From: Siphonodentalium dalli
Lineage: Eukaryota; Mollusca; Scaphopoda; Gadilida; Siphonodentaliidae
Length of the DNA: 64,000 nucleotides
Reading direction: 5' to 3'
NCBI GenBank assembly: GCA_032622095.1
Contig: CP136068.1
Span: 150,793,365-150,857,364, forward strand
In this document: positions 13,401 through 24,471 of the stretch, piece by piece
Layout: each line of letters opens with the position of its first letter
Numbering within the stretch: position 1 is the first letter of the stretch
Notes under the pieces: model-generated
Databases searched by the model: none
Told to the model about the DNA's origin: nothing
Seen by the model: only the letters and a program-made list of their open reading frames with translations
Made by a program: the position numbers and the translations under genes

Positions 13401-13723
13401 TTTTGAAAATCATCGTTTAATGTAAAGGGGTTTGTTAGCAGTTGTTTCATGTTTGGCAGATCTAAGTGATTTACATTTTGTTTCATGTCATATATTGCTA
13501 GCTTGAAGAGAGCTTCTTCTTCAATATGATTGAAGGGGAAGACTTCTTGAATACAGTGGTAGCAGAACCAAGGTGTGTTGTCTTCATCAAGTTTTCGTAG
13601 ATCAGTTTTATTTAGCTTAGAGCATTTCAAATGAATCCACTGGTCACACAGGTCACATCCTAGAGCATCTTGATTGTTTCTTACAGATTTCTTGCAGGTT
13701 GAGCATGGATACTTTATTGGCAT
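10437..13723 (-). pseudogene. LINE ORF2: PHD finger, endonuclease, reverse transcriptase
   Basis: From ATG 13723 the protein opens with a Cys/His zinc finger of PHD type (CSTC ... CDLC..WIHLKC ... WFCYHC, residues ~9-58). An exonuclease/endonuclease domain follows: IHFNMRSI, GVTETWLS, GGGGVGLYI, LLGDFNINL, SDHLPIF (residues ~155-370). The reverse transcriptase follows with NYRPVSVLPIFYKILEKLMY, SQYGFRKNHST, a GVPQGSILGPLLF equivalent near 11340-11390 and the catalytic LFADDT (near 11264). ORF2 normally makes the target-primed reverse transcription machinery. The frame is lost at about 11930 and 11487, both in A-runs of the coding strand. Stop codons occur at about 11827 and at 10536-10538, where a Trp is expected before NSLPEDCK. 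The frame then runs to a TAA at 10437-10439. Confidence 0.85.
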
Positions 13724-13877
13724 TTAGTTATTGGTGGGGTGTGGGGTTGGCTTTGGGTATGGTATAGAGAAAAATAGAAAGGAAATTTAAGAGATGGTGC
13801 AGTTGGATGAGGTTTCCAACATAAATCAGTGGTTGGCAGTCAATGTAATCACTTTACCAATAAATGTATTGTTGTTA

Positions 13878-14087
13878 CAGTAATGTTCTAATTACTCGAC
13901 CCCCAACACAGCAGACCCATGGGCAACCCCTCAGGACCCACTCGAAAACATGGCCCGCGACCACTCATCGGGAAGCTCTCGGGAGGGCTTTCCAATAATT
14001 GGTAACAAGCCATATCCCCGACCAAATCCCGAAAAGCCACCCACAACTCGGCCGCGCCTAAGGAGTCGATCAATCAGAGCATTACTG
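13878..14087. mobile_element. Mariner-type MITE nested in the LINE
   Basis: The 210-base GC-rich insert starts 'CAGTAATGTTCTAATTACTC' and ends with a near inverse ('GATCAATCAGAGCATTACTG'). It is flanked by TA on both sides (13876-13877 and 14088-14089). TA duplication with a CAGT terminus fits Tc1/mariner. The 61-codon minus-strand open frame inside has no recognisable content. The base composition is clearly different from the AT-rich LINE around it. Confidence 0.7.
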
Positions 14088-15745
14088 TATTTATGGGCCA
14101 GTAACGGCCTGATCTTTGTACGATAAATTGATTTGAATGTAAATTATACTTGAATGGAGATATGGTAATAGATACTGAATTTTTGTTTTTGTTAAATGGA
14201 GTTCTTAGAGTCATATATCAGTAGTTAAAACCGCGGTACCATTATGCAATGTTGATATTACATTGGTTTAGTTTTTTATATAGGAATATAGTACCGGTAC
14301 CGTAATGTTATCTTCAACTGTGTTTATAAAGCTATAGGCTATTTATCCATTTAAGAATATGGTAAACATAGTTTTTAATTGTTTGAATATTTATACTTGG
14401 GCTATAGTCAATAGCTGAGTTAGACAAAACTTTAGGGTCAATCTTGATCCTGGTTATTCTATTTATATTACAGTGGTAGAATGTGAAGGCTATGTCATTT
14501 TATATAAAGAGTTATATAATCTCTAGGTCAGGTTAGATCCTGATCATGATTCGTTTTTATATTATTCATTTAATAAGTGTCTTTATCATCTGAGTTACAT
14601 GTAAGGGTGGTAGACAATACAGTGGTACAAGTTTGTACATGTATTGCACTGTGTTTAATGATTCAAATTAATCATTTAGTTAAATTGTTCTACAGAAAGC
14701 AGCTTTACAGGAAGCAGCGACGAGTGATTTTCTAAGTTTAATTAATCAGGTTTTAGATTTCTAAGTTTAATTAAAGAGTTTTTATACCTATTTTTTATGC
14801 AAGACTTAATATACCCGGTATGTATCGAAGGGCACTACCAGATGATGTTCTGGAAGTGTTCTAGGTACATACTAGGTAGATCAGTATTGAGAATGATTAG
14901 ATGACGTTCTTGGATTCATGCAGTCATGTGTCAGGTATAATAAAGCATGCAGACAAATAGATAAGACAGACAAATAGGTAATGGTTATGCATTCATAGAT
15001 AATTAATGTTCATGCAAATCAAATGTTATAACCTGTCATCTTAGTGTCATGCAGAAATGTTTTACTAGTTATTCTGGACTACACATACATTTATAAACAA
15101 ATAATCATAAAGGTGTAATATGGCATAAAGATAGTATAGATAATTATCATGCAAGGCAACATATATAATATCGTAACATCATTGGGTTCATGCAATTGTA
15201 ATGTATTTCATGAACTGTGTTAATCTATTCTTCGTGGTGTTGTTGAGGGCATAGTTATTAGAATTATTTACAATGTTTCTGATATACAATATATCTTTAT
15301 ACGACTCATATGAATTAAATACTATATTCATGTGAAAAGATGACCTGATATACAGTTAGTTCTGCTGATGAAAGACTGACTGAGTGAGCAATAAGTCACT
15401 CGTGTTTTATGACTTATCTATATTGAAGAAATGAAGAGCATGCAAGCTACATAAAAGTATACATAATGTATACTACTTACAAATAGAGAGTATGATCAGC
15501 ATTTTATAAGGATAGGGGTTCATGTATAGTCACATGATTTATTTTCTATTCATGCGATAAGAGTACACGCAGAAGTAGCAATAGATAGCAGTAATATTTT
15601 GTTATATATAGCACACCAAGGTAGACAAACATACAATGACAAACAAACATATATACATGGGAACAAACAAGATCATGCAAGAACATGCAGGAACATGCAA
15701 GAACATGCAAGAAGACACATGATTGCATGTTGGTTATCCTTGACC
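14088..15745 (-). other. LINE inter-ORF spacer
   Basis: About 1.65 kb of AT-rich DNA lies between ORF1 and the nested MITE, with no coding signal. A short array of 'ACATGCAAGAA' units lies at 15676-15712. The spacer is much longer than usual for a two-ORF LINE, so another old insertion may be hidden here; I could not find its ends. Confidence 0.5.
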
Positions 15746-16548
15746 TCAGAGTTTCTCGAGGTCACTGAGTTTCATAATGAGTGACTTTGTGTCCTCGTGT
15801 GTTAATGCAATAATCTTGCCGTCCATGGTCCAAGAGTTTTTAACATTTGGATGTTTGTGGACTTCCTTGAGAAGCTCCATGTTTTTCGCGGTCAGGCTTT
15901 CTGTTATAACAAGTTTAGTGTCATTCCCGAATAGCTTACAGTTTTTAAAGCACGTTTCGCCATGAAGAGTTCATGTTTCTGATCATGTCGCGTTAATCTG
16001 ACAATTATCGGTCTAGGTCTTTGTTTACTTTTCTTTTTGTCAAACTTTCCAAGGCGATGAGAGCGGCCTATGTCATTTTTGTCCGTTTCCACATTAAGCG
16101 CTTTTTTAAATATATTCAAAGCTTTCTCATTAGTGTTTTCATCCTTTTCCTCTGGTACACCATGAATCAGAAGGCAGTTACGTCTACTGTATTGCTCAAG
16201 ATTGTTCATTTCAAGTTTTAGTTTTGCATTCTCCTCCTTGATTTTGCTCAATTCTTTCTCTACTTTGTCAAGCCTTTCCACAATTGAATTATCAGTGGAT
16301 TGATTTACTGATTCGCTCACAGATTTTGCAAATTGTTCATTTCCTATTAGAGCTTTTACAATGGTGCACTTGGTGGTCTCGTTGGAAATTATTTCACTGA
16401 CAATTTTATCTGCCAAATTTTGGACGAGGATTTTTAGAACGTTGTCATCCTTTAATAAAGCTTGTGTTATAGTCTTTCGTAGTTCAGACTCACTTTGAGT
16501 GGGATCTGGCTTTAGCGCACTGGATGACGTTCTTCTACTGGAAGGCAT
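15746..16548 (-). pseudogene. LINE ORF1: coiled-coil nucleic-acid binding protein
   Basis: The ATG is at 16548. Residues ~75-125 form a leucine/glutamate heptad region (VERLDKVEKELSKIKEENA), typical of the trimerising coiled coil of L1-type ORF1. The RRM-like segment follows: LEQYSRRNCLLIHGVPE, then GRSHRLGK and RPRPIIVRL. Known ORF1 proteins of this type bind element RNA and act as chaperones. The intact frame stops early at 15904 because of a shift near 15945 (an A5 run on the coding strand). In the shifted frame the C-terminal domain continues to TGA at 15746-15748 (…KNSWTMDGKIIAL…), for a full length of about 267 residues. Confidence 0.8.
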
Positions 16549-16827
16549 ACTTATTTTTAAAGAAATTCAGTTCAGTTCAAAAACAACTTCCCTATCTTCG
16601 TGGTATAAACAACAGTTGAATCAGTTAATCAATACTTTTACAGGTTTATTGGGTTTTTAAAGTTTTACGGTCTATCAAATATATGCAGGTGGTTCATATT
16701 GGAAGATTACGAATACTTGTCTTCGTCTAGATCTTTCAGTAATTCATATTTGTGTGATGTTTTGACTGCCAAATTTTTCCGTTAAATTAGGGCCGATGAG
16801 ATCGGCCCCTGGCACTGAAAGGGTTAA

Positions 16828-17628
16828 ACAACACAAATATCAACAATGAGATAGGACTGCAAGGTACAAACATATTTGCAGTCAAATAAAATGTGCGCGG
16901 AAAGGAGCATATGGTTGTCTCGTAGGTTATCGAGTTGCCAGGATAGATAACTCTTGAAAAACCTGCGATGACAACACATTCAGTGAGCCTTATGGTTCAC
17001 TTATCCATTCCCGATAAAACGGCATTTTTCATTTAACCTTGAATGCTTTACATCATTGTGTGAAGATTAGATTTGTCAATAGATCAGTTATCCTCTTCTC
17101 CTTTAGCCAGGGGGGAGGTAGGAAAAACCTTTCAGGCACGTATGGCATTTTTTCCCTTTCGATCATTTTTTGTACCCACCCACCCCAACCGCCAATTTCT
17201 TTTTCCGTTTTCGGCAGTTTTTTCCGACCATTTTTTGACACCCACCCCCTTTTAACACTAAAACAGAGATTTGCGGAGGGAATTTCACTGTAATCAGCTG
17301 TATATGAATTTCTGTGCATACTATTTATCATGGATGTTAACATGGACTGCAGTCAGTTTACCAGTTAGAATTACATTATTTCTCTCATTCAAAGTGGTTT
17401 TGAAGCCCAACTCATTGCCAAAACTCTAAAAAAACAAGCAGGAATTTTTTTTTTTAGTTGCGGAAAAATTGCTTGTTGGTGGCTTTGAACACCCACCCAC
17501 CCCGGCATACTTGCCGGAATTTTTTTTTCAACCCCCCCCCTGCTTTAGCCACCTATATTTATTCACTGCCGAATTACAAAGCAGGCTTGACATAGCTCTG
17601 TATATACGTGTTCACTCTGTATTGCATA
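16828..17628. other. Low-complexity stretch
   Basis: Homopolymer and C/T-rich tracts (about 17100-17270 and 17445-17560, including CCACCCACCCC and a run of nine Cs) make the open frames here artefactual. Similar 'CACCCACCCC' blocks recur at 17171 and 17491. I see no gene. Confidence 0.6.
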
Positions 17629-17899
17629 CGGGGCCTCGGTGGCTCCAGCGCTGGCGATAAGGGTTCAAATCCACATGTTTCCATCGTGGACTTTGTAACT
17701 CGAAATCGTTATCTGGTGGAGTTGCCAGTTACTCGCCGGTGGTCGGTGGTTTGCCGCACATGGTTGACGAGTCTATCAGCCATTGAAATCACTGTTAGAT
17801 TAGTCGCAAGTGTGCGCATTTCCTCCACCACTAAAACTGGCAATGTCGTGATATGGCCTTAGTTGCTAAAGCGACCATAAAGTCCAATCAATCAATCAA
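17629..17899 (+). mobile_element. tRNA-derived SINE
   Basis: The head is tRNA-like: 'GGGGCCTCGGTGGCTCCAG' (A-box region), then 'GGTTCAAATCC' (B box) 30 bases on. A ~190-base body follows, and the 3' end 'AAAGCGACCATAAAGTCCAA' runs into a CAAT repeat ('CAATCAATCAATCAA'). This organisation (polymerase III head, body, short-repeat tail) is that of tRNA SINEs in lophotrochozoans. I did not find clear target duplications. Confidence 0.75.
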
Positions 17900-19261
17900 C
17901 TGTATGGCATACCCATTATGATTGAGTGAAATAAAGCAATTCAATTCAAAAATTCACTTTCAGTAATATTCTCCATGCCTATTTCTCACATTCACAAAAC
18001 AATAATTATTGTCTATTTACATCTTCCAGCGGAATAAATTTTGTCAACATTTCCATGTATTTCATTTTCATCGCAGATAGAGGATATATATCTACACTGT
18101 TTGGTCGGATATGGGAATTATCGCATGCATGATGACCAAAAAAAATTAATTTGAACGAGTGGCATTGTTTTTGTCATCACTAATGAGATAATTACCATAA
18201 CCAACCAAAACGTGTAGATGTTCTGTTTATTATTTGCTCAACTAGAAAGAAGAGTAAAAAGTGTAAATTTGTATACACAATTACAGCCATGGTAATTAGC
18301 TTCATTATCAGACTTATTGGTTGAGAGATACAGGGGCTAACATAATATTTGACAGACAAGGACATCGGGCAAATTCCAAATAATACACGGCTTGTTTAAT
18401 GCGAAACCTTAAATAAAAACCTACCGCGCATAACATACGCATGGATGTAGACTTCCAAAGGTAGTAGTATTTAGCGGATTAGGTACGCTACAGGTACTTA
18501 TACACTTGCGCATTCAGCTGTAAGGCAATAAATGATATATTTGGTTCACATGCCATGGCTCGAGAGCCATTGTCTGATCCCGCTTCGATCTCAGATTTTG
18601 GTTGTCGGATCGGCTCTGTTGACAGAATGGAGGCCGCAGTACTTCGCTGGAATCTCTGCCGGTCTCCTACTATTGGATCACCAGAGCGGTTGAAGACCTG
18701 GATTCCGGAACCCAGCGAGTGGAAGAGGCCCTTCAGGACGCCAACGGGATGACACCCACAAACCCCCCTGTCGCCACATCTCTCTCAATAGTATGTAGTG
18801 GAATGTGGATAAATGCCTTTTAGTGAACTAAATTAGATAAAATAGGTAAATATTCACCATCCTTTCAGCTTTATCTCGTGGTCGTTGGCTAGCTCCCATG
18901 CGACGCGTCACATGGCAAACGCAATGGAACAAATGCCTCCGGTGCCGTTTATGTGCCTTGGGCAAATTGATGAGTTCCTTTTGTAGATACAGGAGGCCGG
19001 GTAACCAGAAATGGCAATCGTTTTTTTTTCTCGCCTCAGTCAAAATGTGATGATACAGTACACGAGGGTCGTTTAAAGCACACGAGGATAATGTACAGTA
19101 TATTAGAGTCGTATACTTATATCGGTGGCTCACGTGTGGCATTATATAGCAGTTCAATGTCTAATGCTTCTGACCCATGGTTAAATCCATCTGAATACAA
19201 TTTAATGTTGCGGTATAGCATAACTGCTAAACAGACCGTGGAACACATGTGTTTTTGAGTG
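17900..19261. other. Upstream region of the lectin-like gene
   Basis: A GC-richer segment at about 18550-18790 has coding-like composition (open frame 18555-18752) but nothing I recognise, possibly a retroelement scrap. The remaining sequence shows no gene. Any promoter or 5' UTR exon of the gene starting at 19262 should lie here, but no core element can be assigned with confidence. Confidence 0.4.
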
Positions 19262-19418
19262 ATGGGTAAATTAAACGGTGTACAAGTTGTTGTCACCGAT
19301 CGCCTGAAACCTATTTCCAGGAATACGTGGGTTATTTCCACATTAAGCCTCCTGCTATGTGCGTGTATCATTACTATCATTGTTATGTCGGCGAACAGAA
19401 TTGACTCTTTCTCGGACG
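19262..19418 (+). CDS. Lectin-like gene exon 1: signal-anchor
   Basis: The ATG at 19262 opens 52 codons: a short basic/polar N-terminus (MGKLNGVQVVVTDRLKPISR, residues 1-20), then one hydrophobic segment (TWVISTLSLLLCACIITIIV, residues ~22-41), then a polar tail ending SFSD. This is the layout of a type II signal-anchor, or of a long signal peptide. The exon ends at a strong donor (GACG|GTAAGT) after the first base of a codon, so the intron is phase 1, the same phase as every downstream exon of the model. Joining to the exon at 29475 makes an Asp codon (G|AT). Linking this exon to the lectin exons 10 kb away is inference: phase, strand and domain logic agree, but no transcript is available. 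The alternative is an unrelated single-pass protein. Confidence 0.5.
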
Positions 19419-19493
19419 GTAAGTCAACAGCGATCACAACCAAACAGGGGGTCTGTTAGATATAGACGCATATAATCATCCCTGGTCAAGTGA

Positions 19494-20426
19494 ATGCCGG
19501 CTGATACGGACCCTGGCTCTTACGGACCCTGGCTCATACGGATCCTGGCTCATACGGACCTCCGGCTGATACGGACCCTGGCTTATACGGACCCCCGGCT
19601 TATACGGACCCTGGCTCATACGGACCTCAATTAAAATATACAATTTTATTTTTTATGTTTATTTAAATAAATTAAAATAATGACAACATACATACAGAGA
19701 TAACATGATATGATGATAACAAAAATGGAACAACGTTACATCAGACGAACATTATTTAAACTGGGGCGTACAGCTTGTCGGCTTCTTTCAGTAGTTTGCT
19801 GGCAGTTATCCTCATCGACGAGTAGTCTCTGCACAATGTCATTAATTTACCGGTCGTCTCCCTCGTTTTTCTCTCCTGTCGTGTACGCATCTTCCGATGC
19901 ACGGCGACATGGTATCAGCACAGTTAGACTTTGTGGAATTATGCCAGTCAACAATAAATCAGTTGAATATATACCAGTTGTGTTTTTACTAACATGTTTT
20001 CATAGCAAATCAAACTCAGTGGATTCATCCTGATCACCATTCACTGACCATTCACCATTGCATGTCTGTTTATAAAACAATATAAAGGGATCACACACGA
20101 GTGTTTATATAACGGACAATGAATCAGTTGAAACAAGTTGTGTTTTTACTAACATGTTTTCGTAACAAATCAAACTCAGTGGATTCATCCTGATTACCAT
20201 TCACTGACCATTTATCACCGCATGTCTGTTTTTACAACGACATAAAGGGATCACACACGCGTGTTTACAAACGTGTTTATAAGTTTGCAAATTGCATAAT
20301 TTAATTGAGGTCCGTATGAGCCGGGGTCCGTATAAGCCAGGGTCCGTATCAGCCGGTGGTCCGTAAAAGCCAGGGTCCGTAAGAGCCAGGGTCCGTAAGA
20401 GCCAGGGTCCGTATAAGCCGCATACC
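19494..20426. mobile_element. Fold-back element with minisatellite arms, 10-base TSD
   Basis: The 933-base element is flanked by a perfect 10-base direct duplication 'GGTCAAGTGA' (19484-19493 and 20427-20436). The left arm (19494-19626) is an array of a ~16-base unit like 'GGACCCTGGCTTATAC'. The right arm (about 20305-20426) is the same array in inverse orientation, and both arms end inward in 'GGACCTCAATTAAA'. The centre holds two direct copies of a ~150-base unit (19957-20106 and 20118-20265). Long repeat-built inverted arms with a 9-10 base target duplication match the fold-back (FB, Mutator-like) type. No transposase is present. Confidence 0.8.
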
Positions 20427-20697
20427 GGTCAAGTGATCCTGCTAATTTGACAAAATAAGATGAGCTAAATTTTATTTGGACAATCAACTGTATACAGCCG
20501 TTATTCACCAGCATCGGCCGTTGATCGGAGAACACATTTTGAATGGAGAACGGGGTCATTGATAACGCTCGTAAAATACGTCGCGATGCTACCTGGAGTC
20601 GAGTAATGGAGTCAAACGGAACGTTATCTGTTATAGATACGATTAGCATAAAAAGTTATTTTCTTTTTTAAATTTGGTGGATTGAATTTCAATGGAC

Positions 20698-20820
20698 ATA
20701 AACGTACACTATTAGCTGGCTCGTTCACAGACTGTTTTATAAACGTACACTATTACCTGGCTCGTTCCCACACTGTTTTATAAACGTACACTATTAGCTG
20801 GCTCGTTCCCACACTGTTTT
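20698..20820. repeat. 41-base tandem repeat, three copies
   Basis: Units start at 20698, 20739 and 20780 ('ATAAACGTACACTATTAGCT'...). They are nearly identical, so the array is young. No coding content. Confidence 0.9.
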
Positions 20821-21737
20821 CATGCTCGATTTCCAGAATATCAAACTAAACAGAGTACATTTTCTCCTAAATGTCTTATACACATAATTAGTCCGGGAGC
20901 TACTGGGGATACCCTGCACCCTGGGACTTAACTTTACCCCACTCATTTTGTTTCTTATTATGTTCTTCAACTTTTAAGCAATGTTAACAAGAAAAAAAGT
21001 GGGCTTGTAGACTCCATGCAAGATGGCGTCCACCATGGCCACCGTTTTTCAGACTAGGCCCGAAATCAGTTTGATGCAAATTATAGCGGGAAAATCTTAT
21101 ACAAATGTATAGATTTCGTGAAGCTAAGACATAATGACACACTAATAGTGCAAAATTGAAACTCCCAATCCAAGATAGCCGCCGAAATGGCCACTGGAAG
21201 TTGAAAATAATTTTTTACTTATATCTTCTAGATCAGTTTATGCTGTTTAGAACTGGTTGAACTATTTTGTATATTAAATGATCATTGGATCAATAAAATA
21301 TGCAATTATTGGGGTCCTAGCCCCTTCCGATCCCTCAAAAAATTTGATTTTACAGAACGCGGTATAAATTTCACAAAACATACCAATTGGGATTCTAGTC
21401 ATATTTCAACAAAAAATTAACAGAACTTTGTAATATAAGTGAGGCATATCATTACCTATGAATATTCTAACTCATTGGAATCAAAATATATAAAAAATAA
21501 GCAAAATGGTAGATATTGTCCCAGCGTGTCTTGCAATCGCAAAAGAGTTGTGGTTGATGTATAACATTGTCTATTCTCCTTCCATAGATTGAATACTGAC
21601 ATGTCTGATGCACCATGTTAATTGTTACTATTGCTACCGCTGACAATACCATAAATATTCGACTTTTTTCTCACAAACTTGACAACAATATTACCAAAAA
21701 AACTTTTCCGGTTTGGACTATTATTTTCAAATAAAAA
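20821..21737. other. Intron 1, unannotated
   Basis: I see no gene. Short 'CAAGATGG'-type phrases near 21015 and 21170 recall a dispersed family seen at 50, 56.6 and 58.6 kb. Confidence 0.5.
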
Positions 21738-22426
21738 GTAACTATGTTTGTTATGAAAGGTGTTTATTGTTTTGGTCTATTTTAAATGTGTTTATAGACT
21801 AAATTGCTCAAGATGGCTTCTAAACTTTTTACCAAATTTGGTAAAAAATTCATTTTTTTTACATATATCCCGAACATTATTTTCTGCGTTATCCAAAAAA
21901 GTAGTAAATTGTGAGTCACTTGGTTATTATATGTGTAAGTTAATTAACTGACAACTACATGTTCTATTCTGGTTGTCCCAGTTGACAAATTCAGTTAAAG
22001 TTGCAGTATAGAATTTTGAATTAAACCATAATATGTGGCTTTTCTGGCCAATTGGGATAAACATTTGATCAACTGGATACAGGGAGTTACTGTATGATCA
22101 TATGCGAGGTGAATATGTATACAGGGAGTTATTGTGTGTCCCGTAGGATGTGAATAGCTTTACAACGGGTGTCCATGGTATGATGTATATGTATATAAGG
22201 AGTGGTCATGGTCATGTGTGAGGTGAAACGGTATGCATGAAGTGACTGTATGGTGTATGGTTGTGTGTACGCTGTGCGGGTGTACCCGGTGTGGCTGTAT
22301 GGGCATTGATGTGGTGAATAACTATAGCGAGAGTAGCTACATGGTCATATGTGTGTTGTTTATGTATATATAAAGTAACTTAAGGTCATGGGTGGGATGT
22401 ACACGTGTACCGTGTGTTGCTGTATT

Positions 22427-23217
22427 CAGACTTGTCAAAGTACCGCCGGTACCAAGGTAGTCGGCATCGGTACCGGTACTGCATTGGAACCGCGGTACCG
22501 GTACCGGTACTGTTGTTGTATTGTTTATTCCACTACATATCACACAATTAAAAGAGTATATTCTAATGTGGTAATTGCTGGTAATGTATGGCACTTTGTG
22601 CCAGTTTTTGGTGATTGTTGTGGATGACAAATACAACCATGTCAGACTATCCTAATGCACGTATGCCACAGCAGCACACATACATGTGTGACATACATGC
22701 ATTAGTATAGTCTGAAATAGTTGGATTTATCACCCACAACAATCACCTAAAATGTGCCATAATTTAGGCAGCCTGATAGGTGTTAGAACTTTTATGTTTA
22801 GGGCTTCAGACGCTCAAATACATACATCGGAAAGATGGGTATATATGACAAATTAAACTGAAATAAATTTTATGTACCTGCATGGCTGCAATCTCCAACT
22901 GTAAGTTATAATGTATCACATATTGAGTCAATGGCACATATATACATTGTTGAATAAAATGATAATAGCTTCAAGACTCGGCATCAGCCGCCGCGTGCTT
23001 GATCCCTTGACACATAGTAGCATACCATAATGCAAGCGGCAGTTGCGGCACACTTAAAAGAGCTAAGTTCCTTCAATTTTAATCGATCTATATTGATCTA
23101 TTTACTGTTTTTGGCGAGTACCGAGAACCGTCGGTACTGATTATCAGAACCGGTACCGTTGAAACGGCCAAGTACCGCCGGTACCGGTACCGGTACTGGT
23201 ACCGGTTGACAAGCCTG
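22427..23217. mobile_element. Non-autonomous hAT element
   Basis: The 791-base element starts 'CAGACTTGTCAA' and ends with the near inverse 'TTGACAAGCCTG'. It is flanked by an exact 8-base duplication 'GCTGTATT' (22419-22426 and 23218-23225). CAG-type ends with 8-base target duplications are diagnostic of hAT. The subterminal regions are palindromic GGTACC arrays, and an internal inverted repeat lies at about 22590-22765 ('GGTGATTGTTGTGG' pairing with 'CCACAACAATCACC'). No transposase. It interrupts the left arm of the giant fold-back. Confidence 0.9.
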
Positions 23218-24186
23218 GCTGTATTGTGACATGTGGGTGTATATGTATACATGTTCTGTCTGTATGAGCATGGATGGATGTGTGGATAAATAAGGAGTGA
23301 TTTTATGGCTATGGGTAATGTGTATAGGTATACATGAAATGACCGCACGGTAATGATTGAAGTGTATATGCATATCTGGATTCTGGAGTAAGTCGATTGT
23401 CGAGCTTGTGGGTATATAGGGAGTGACCATATGGTAACTGTGGGATGGAAATGTGTATATGTCGTTGATGTATTATCATTGGTTGGTGTATAGGGATTAG
23501 CTGTATTATCATGGGTGGCGTGTATGAGTATACAGTGAGTTGCCGAATTGTCATGTGTGAGGTGTATATGGAAGCATGAATGGTCGTATGTTATGTGCGG
23601 GTATTGGTATATCTGGAAGGGCTGAATGGCCATTGGTGAGGTGTATAGGTATACCTGGAGTGACTCTATGGTCATATCTATGTATATATCGAGTGGGCAT
23701 ATGACTATGGGTGTGGCGAATAGGTATACAGGTAGTGACCGTATGGTCAATGGTGAGATGAATACAAATACAAGGAGGGACTATATTATCCTGAATGTGG
23801 TGAATATGTATACAGCGAGAGACTATATGGCCATGTATACCTGGTGTATTAGTATATCTTGAGTGGCTATTTGCTATGATGTGACGAATAGGTTTACATG
23901 GAGTGACTTATGGCCAATATGAGGTGAATATGTATCTAGGATTGACCATGTTAATGTTTTACTGTTTTGAATAAGTACACAGGGGGTGCTGTATGGTCAT
24001 ACAATGTAGGTCAGGTGAAGGAGTATACCTGGTGTCATGAATAAGGGTATGTGCATGAAGCAAGTGGCTATATGGCGATTGGTGAGGTACATATATATTC
24101 CTGGAGTGGCTCTATGGTCATTGATGTGGTGAATATGTATACAGGGAGTGATTATACAAAATGGTTATATTTAAATACACCTAATA

Positions 24187-24354
24187 TCGCTTCCGATTCC
24201 CCCATAGCGTTACGGTAGACACGCCCCCTGATTCAATGTGTTCATAAACATATGAACGTAACGTGACGTCACTTTCAATGTCGTTCATAGGTTTATGAAC
24301 ACACTGACTCAGGGAGCGTGTCTACCGTAACGCTATGGGGAAATCAGAAGCGAC
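24187..24354. repeat. Palindromic element, ~65-base arms
   Basis: 'TCGCTTCCGATTCCCCCATA'... on the left pairs with the inverse on the right ('TATGGGGAAATCAGAAGCGA'). The arms also include 'GCGTTACGGTAGACACGC' and 'GTGTTCATAAAC'. The loop is short. It sits near the switch in minisatellite orientation. No clear target duplication. Confidence 0.8.
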
Positions 24355-24471
24355 ATTATGTGTATGTAAATACATGTATAACCATATAGTCACTCCCTGT
24401 ATACATATTCACATCATTCATGATCATAAGTCAATCCGTGTATACCCATTCACCTCACTATTGACCATACG

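Larger units (their letters stand above)
9989..16786 (-). mobile_element. Two-ORF LINE (CR1/L2-like), full length, inactive
   Basis: The 6.8 kb element is flanked by an identical 11-base duplication 'TTAGGGCCGAT' (9978-9988 and 16787-16797), giving its exact ends. It reads on the minus strand: 5' end at 16786, ORF1 at 16548-15746, ORF2 at 13723-10437, and a 3' end rich in TTTGAG-like repeats (about 10005-10024). The ORF order, apurinic-type endonuclease plus reverse transcriptase, and repeat-type tail without poly(A) fit the CR1/L2/Jockey group; the exact clade needs a tree. The inter-ORF spacer is unusually long (about 2 kb) and holds a 210-base MITE. Both ORFs are broken. Confidence 0.85.
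9579..16823. mobile_element. TTAA-flanked piggyBac-like element hosting a LINE
   Basis: The left end reads TTAA then 'CCCTTTCAGTGCCAGG'. The right end is its exact inverse, 'CCTGGCACTGAAAGGG' then TTAA (16824-16827). TTAA duplication with a CCCTTT-type terminus is the known piggyBac signature. No transposase frame is visible in what is left of the host element (9579-9988 and 16787-16823), so it is a non-autonomous element of about 0.4 kb. The 7.2 kb length comes from a LINE inserted inside it. Near the left end it carries the 69-base hairpin described separately. Confidence 0.8.

Noticed and set aside
15904-16221. Plus-strand open frames over 15777-16221
   Set aside because: They are antisense shadows of LINE ORF1, whose coiled coil and RRM-like motifs are on the minus strand.
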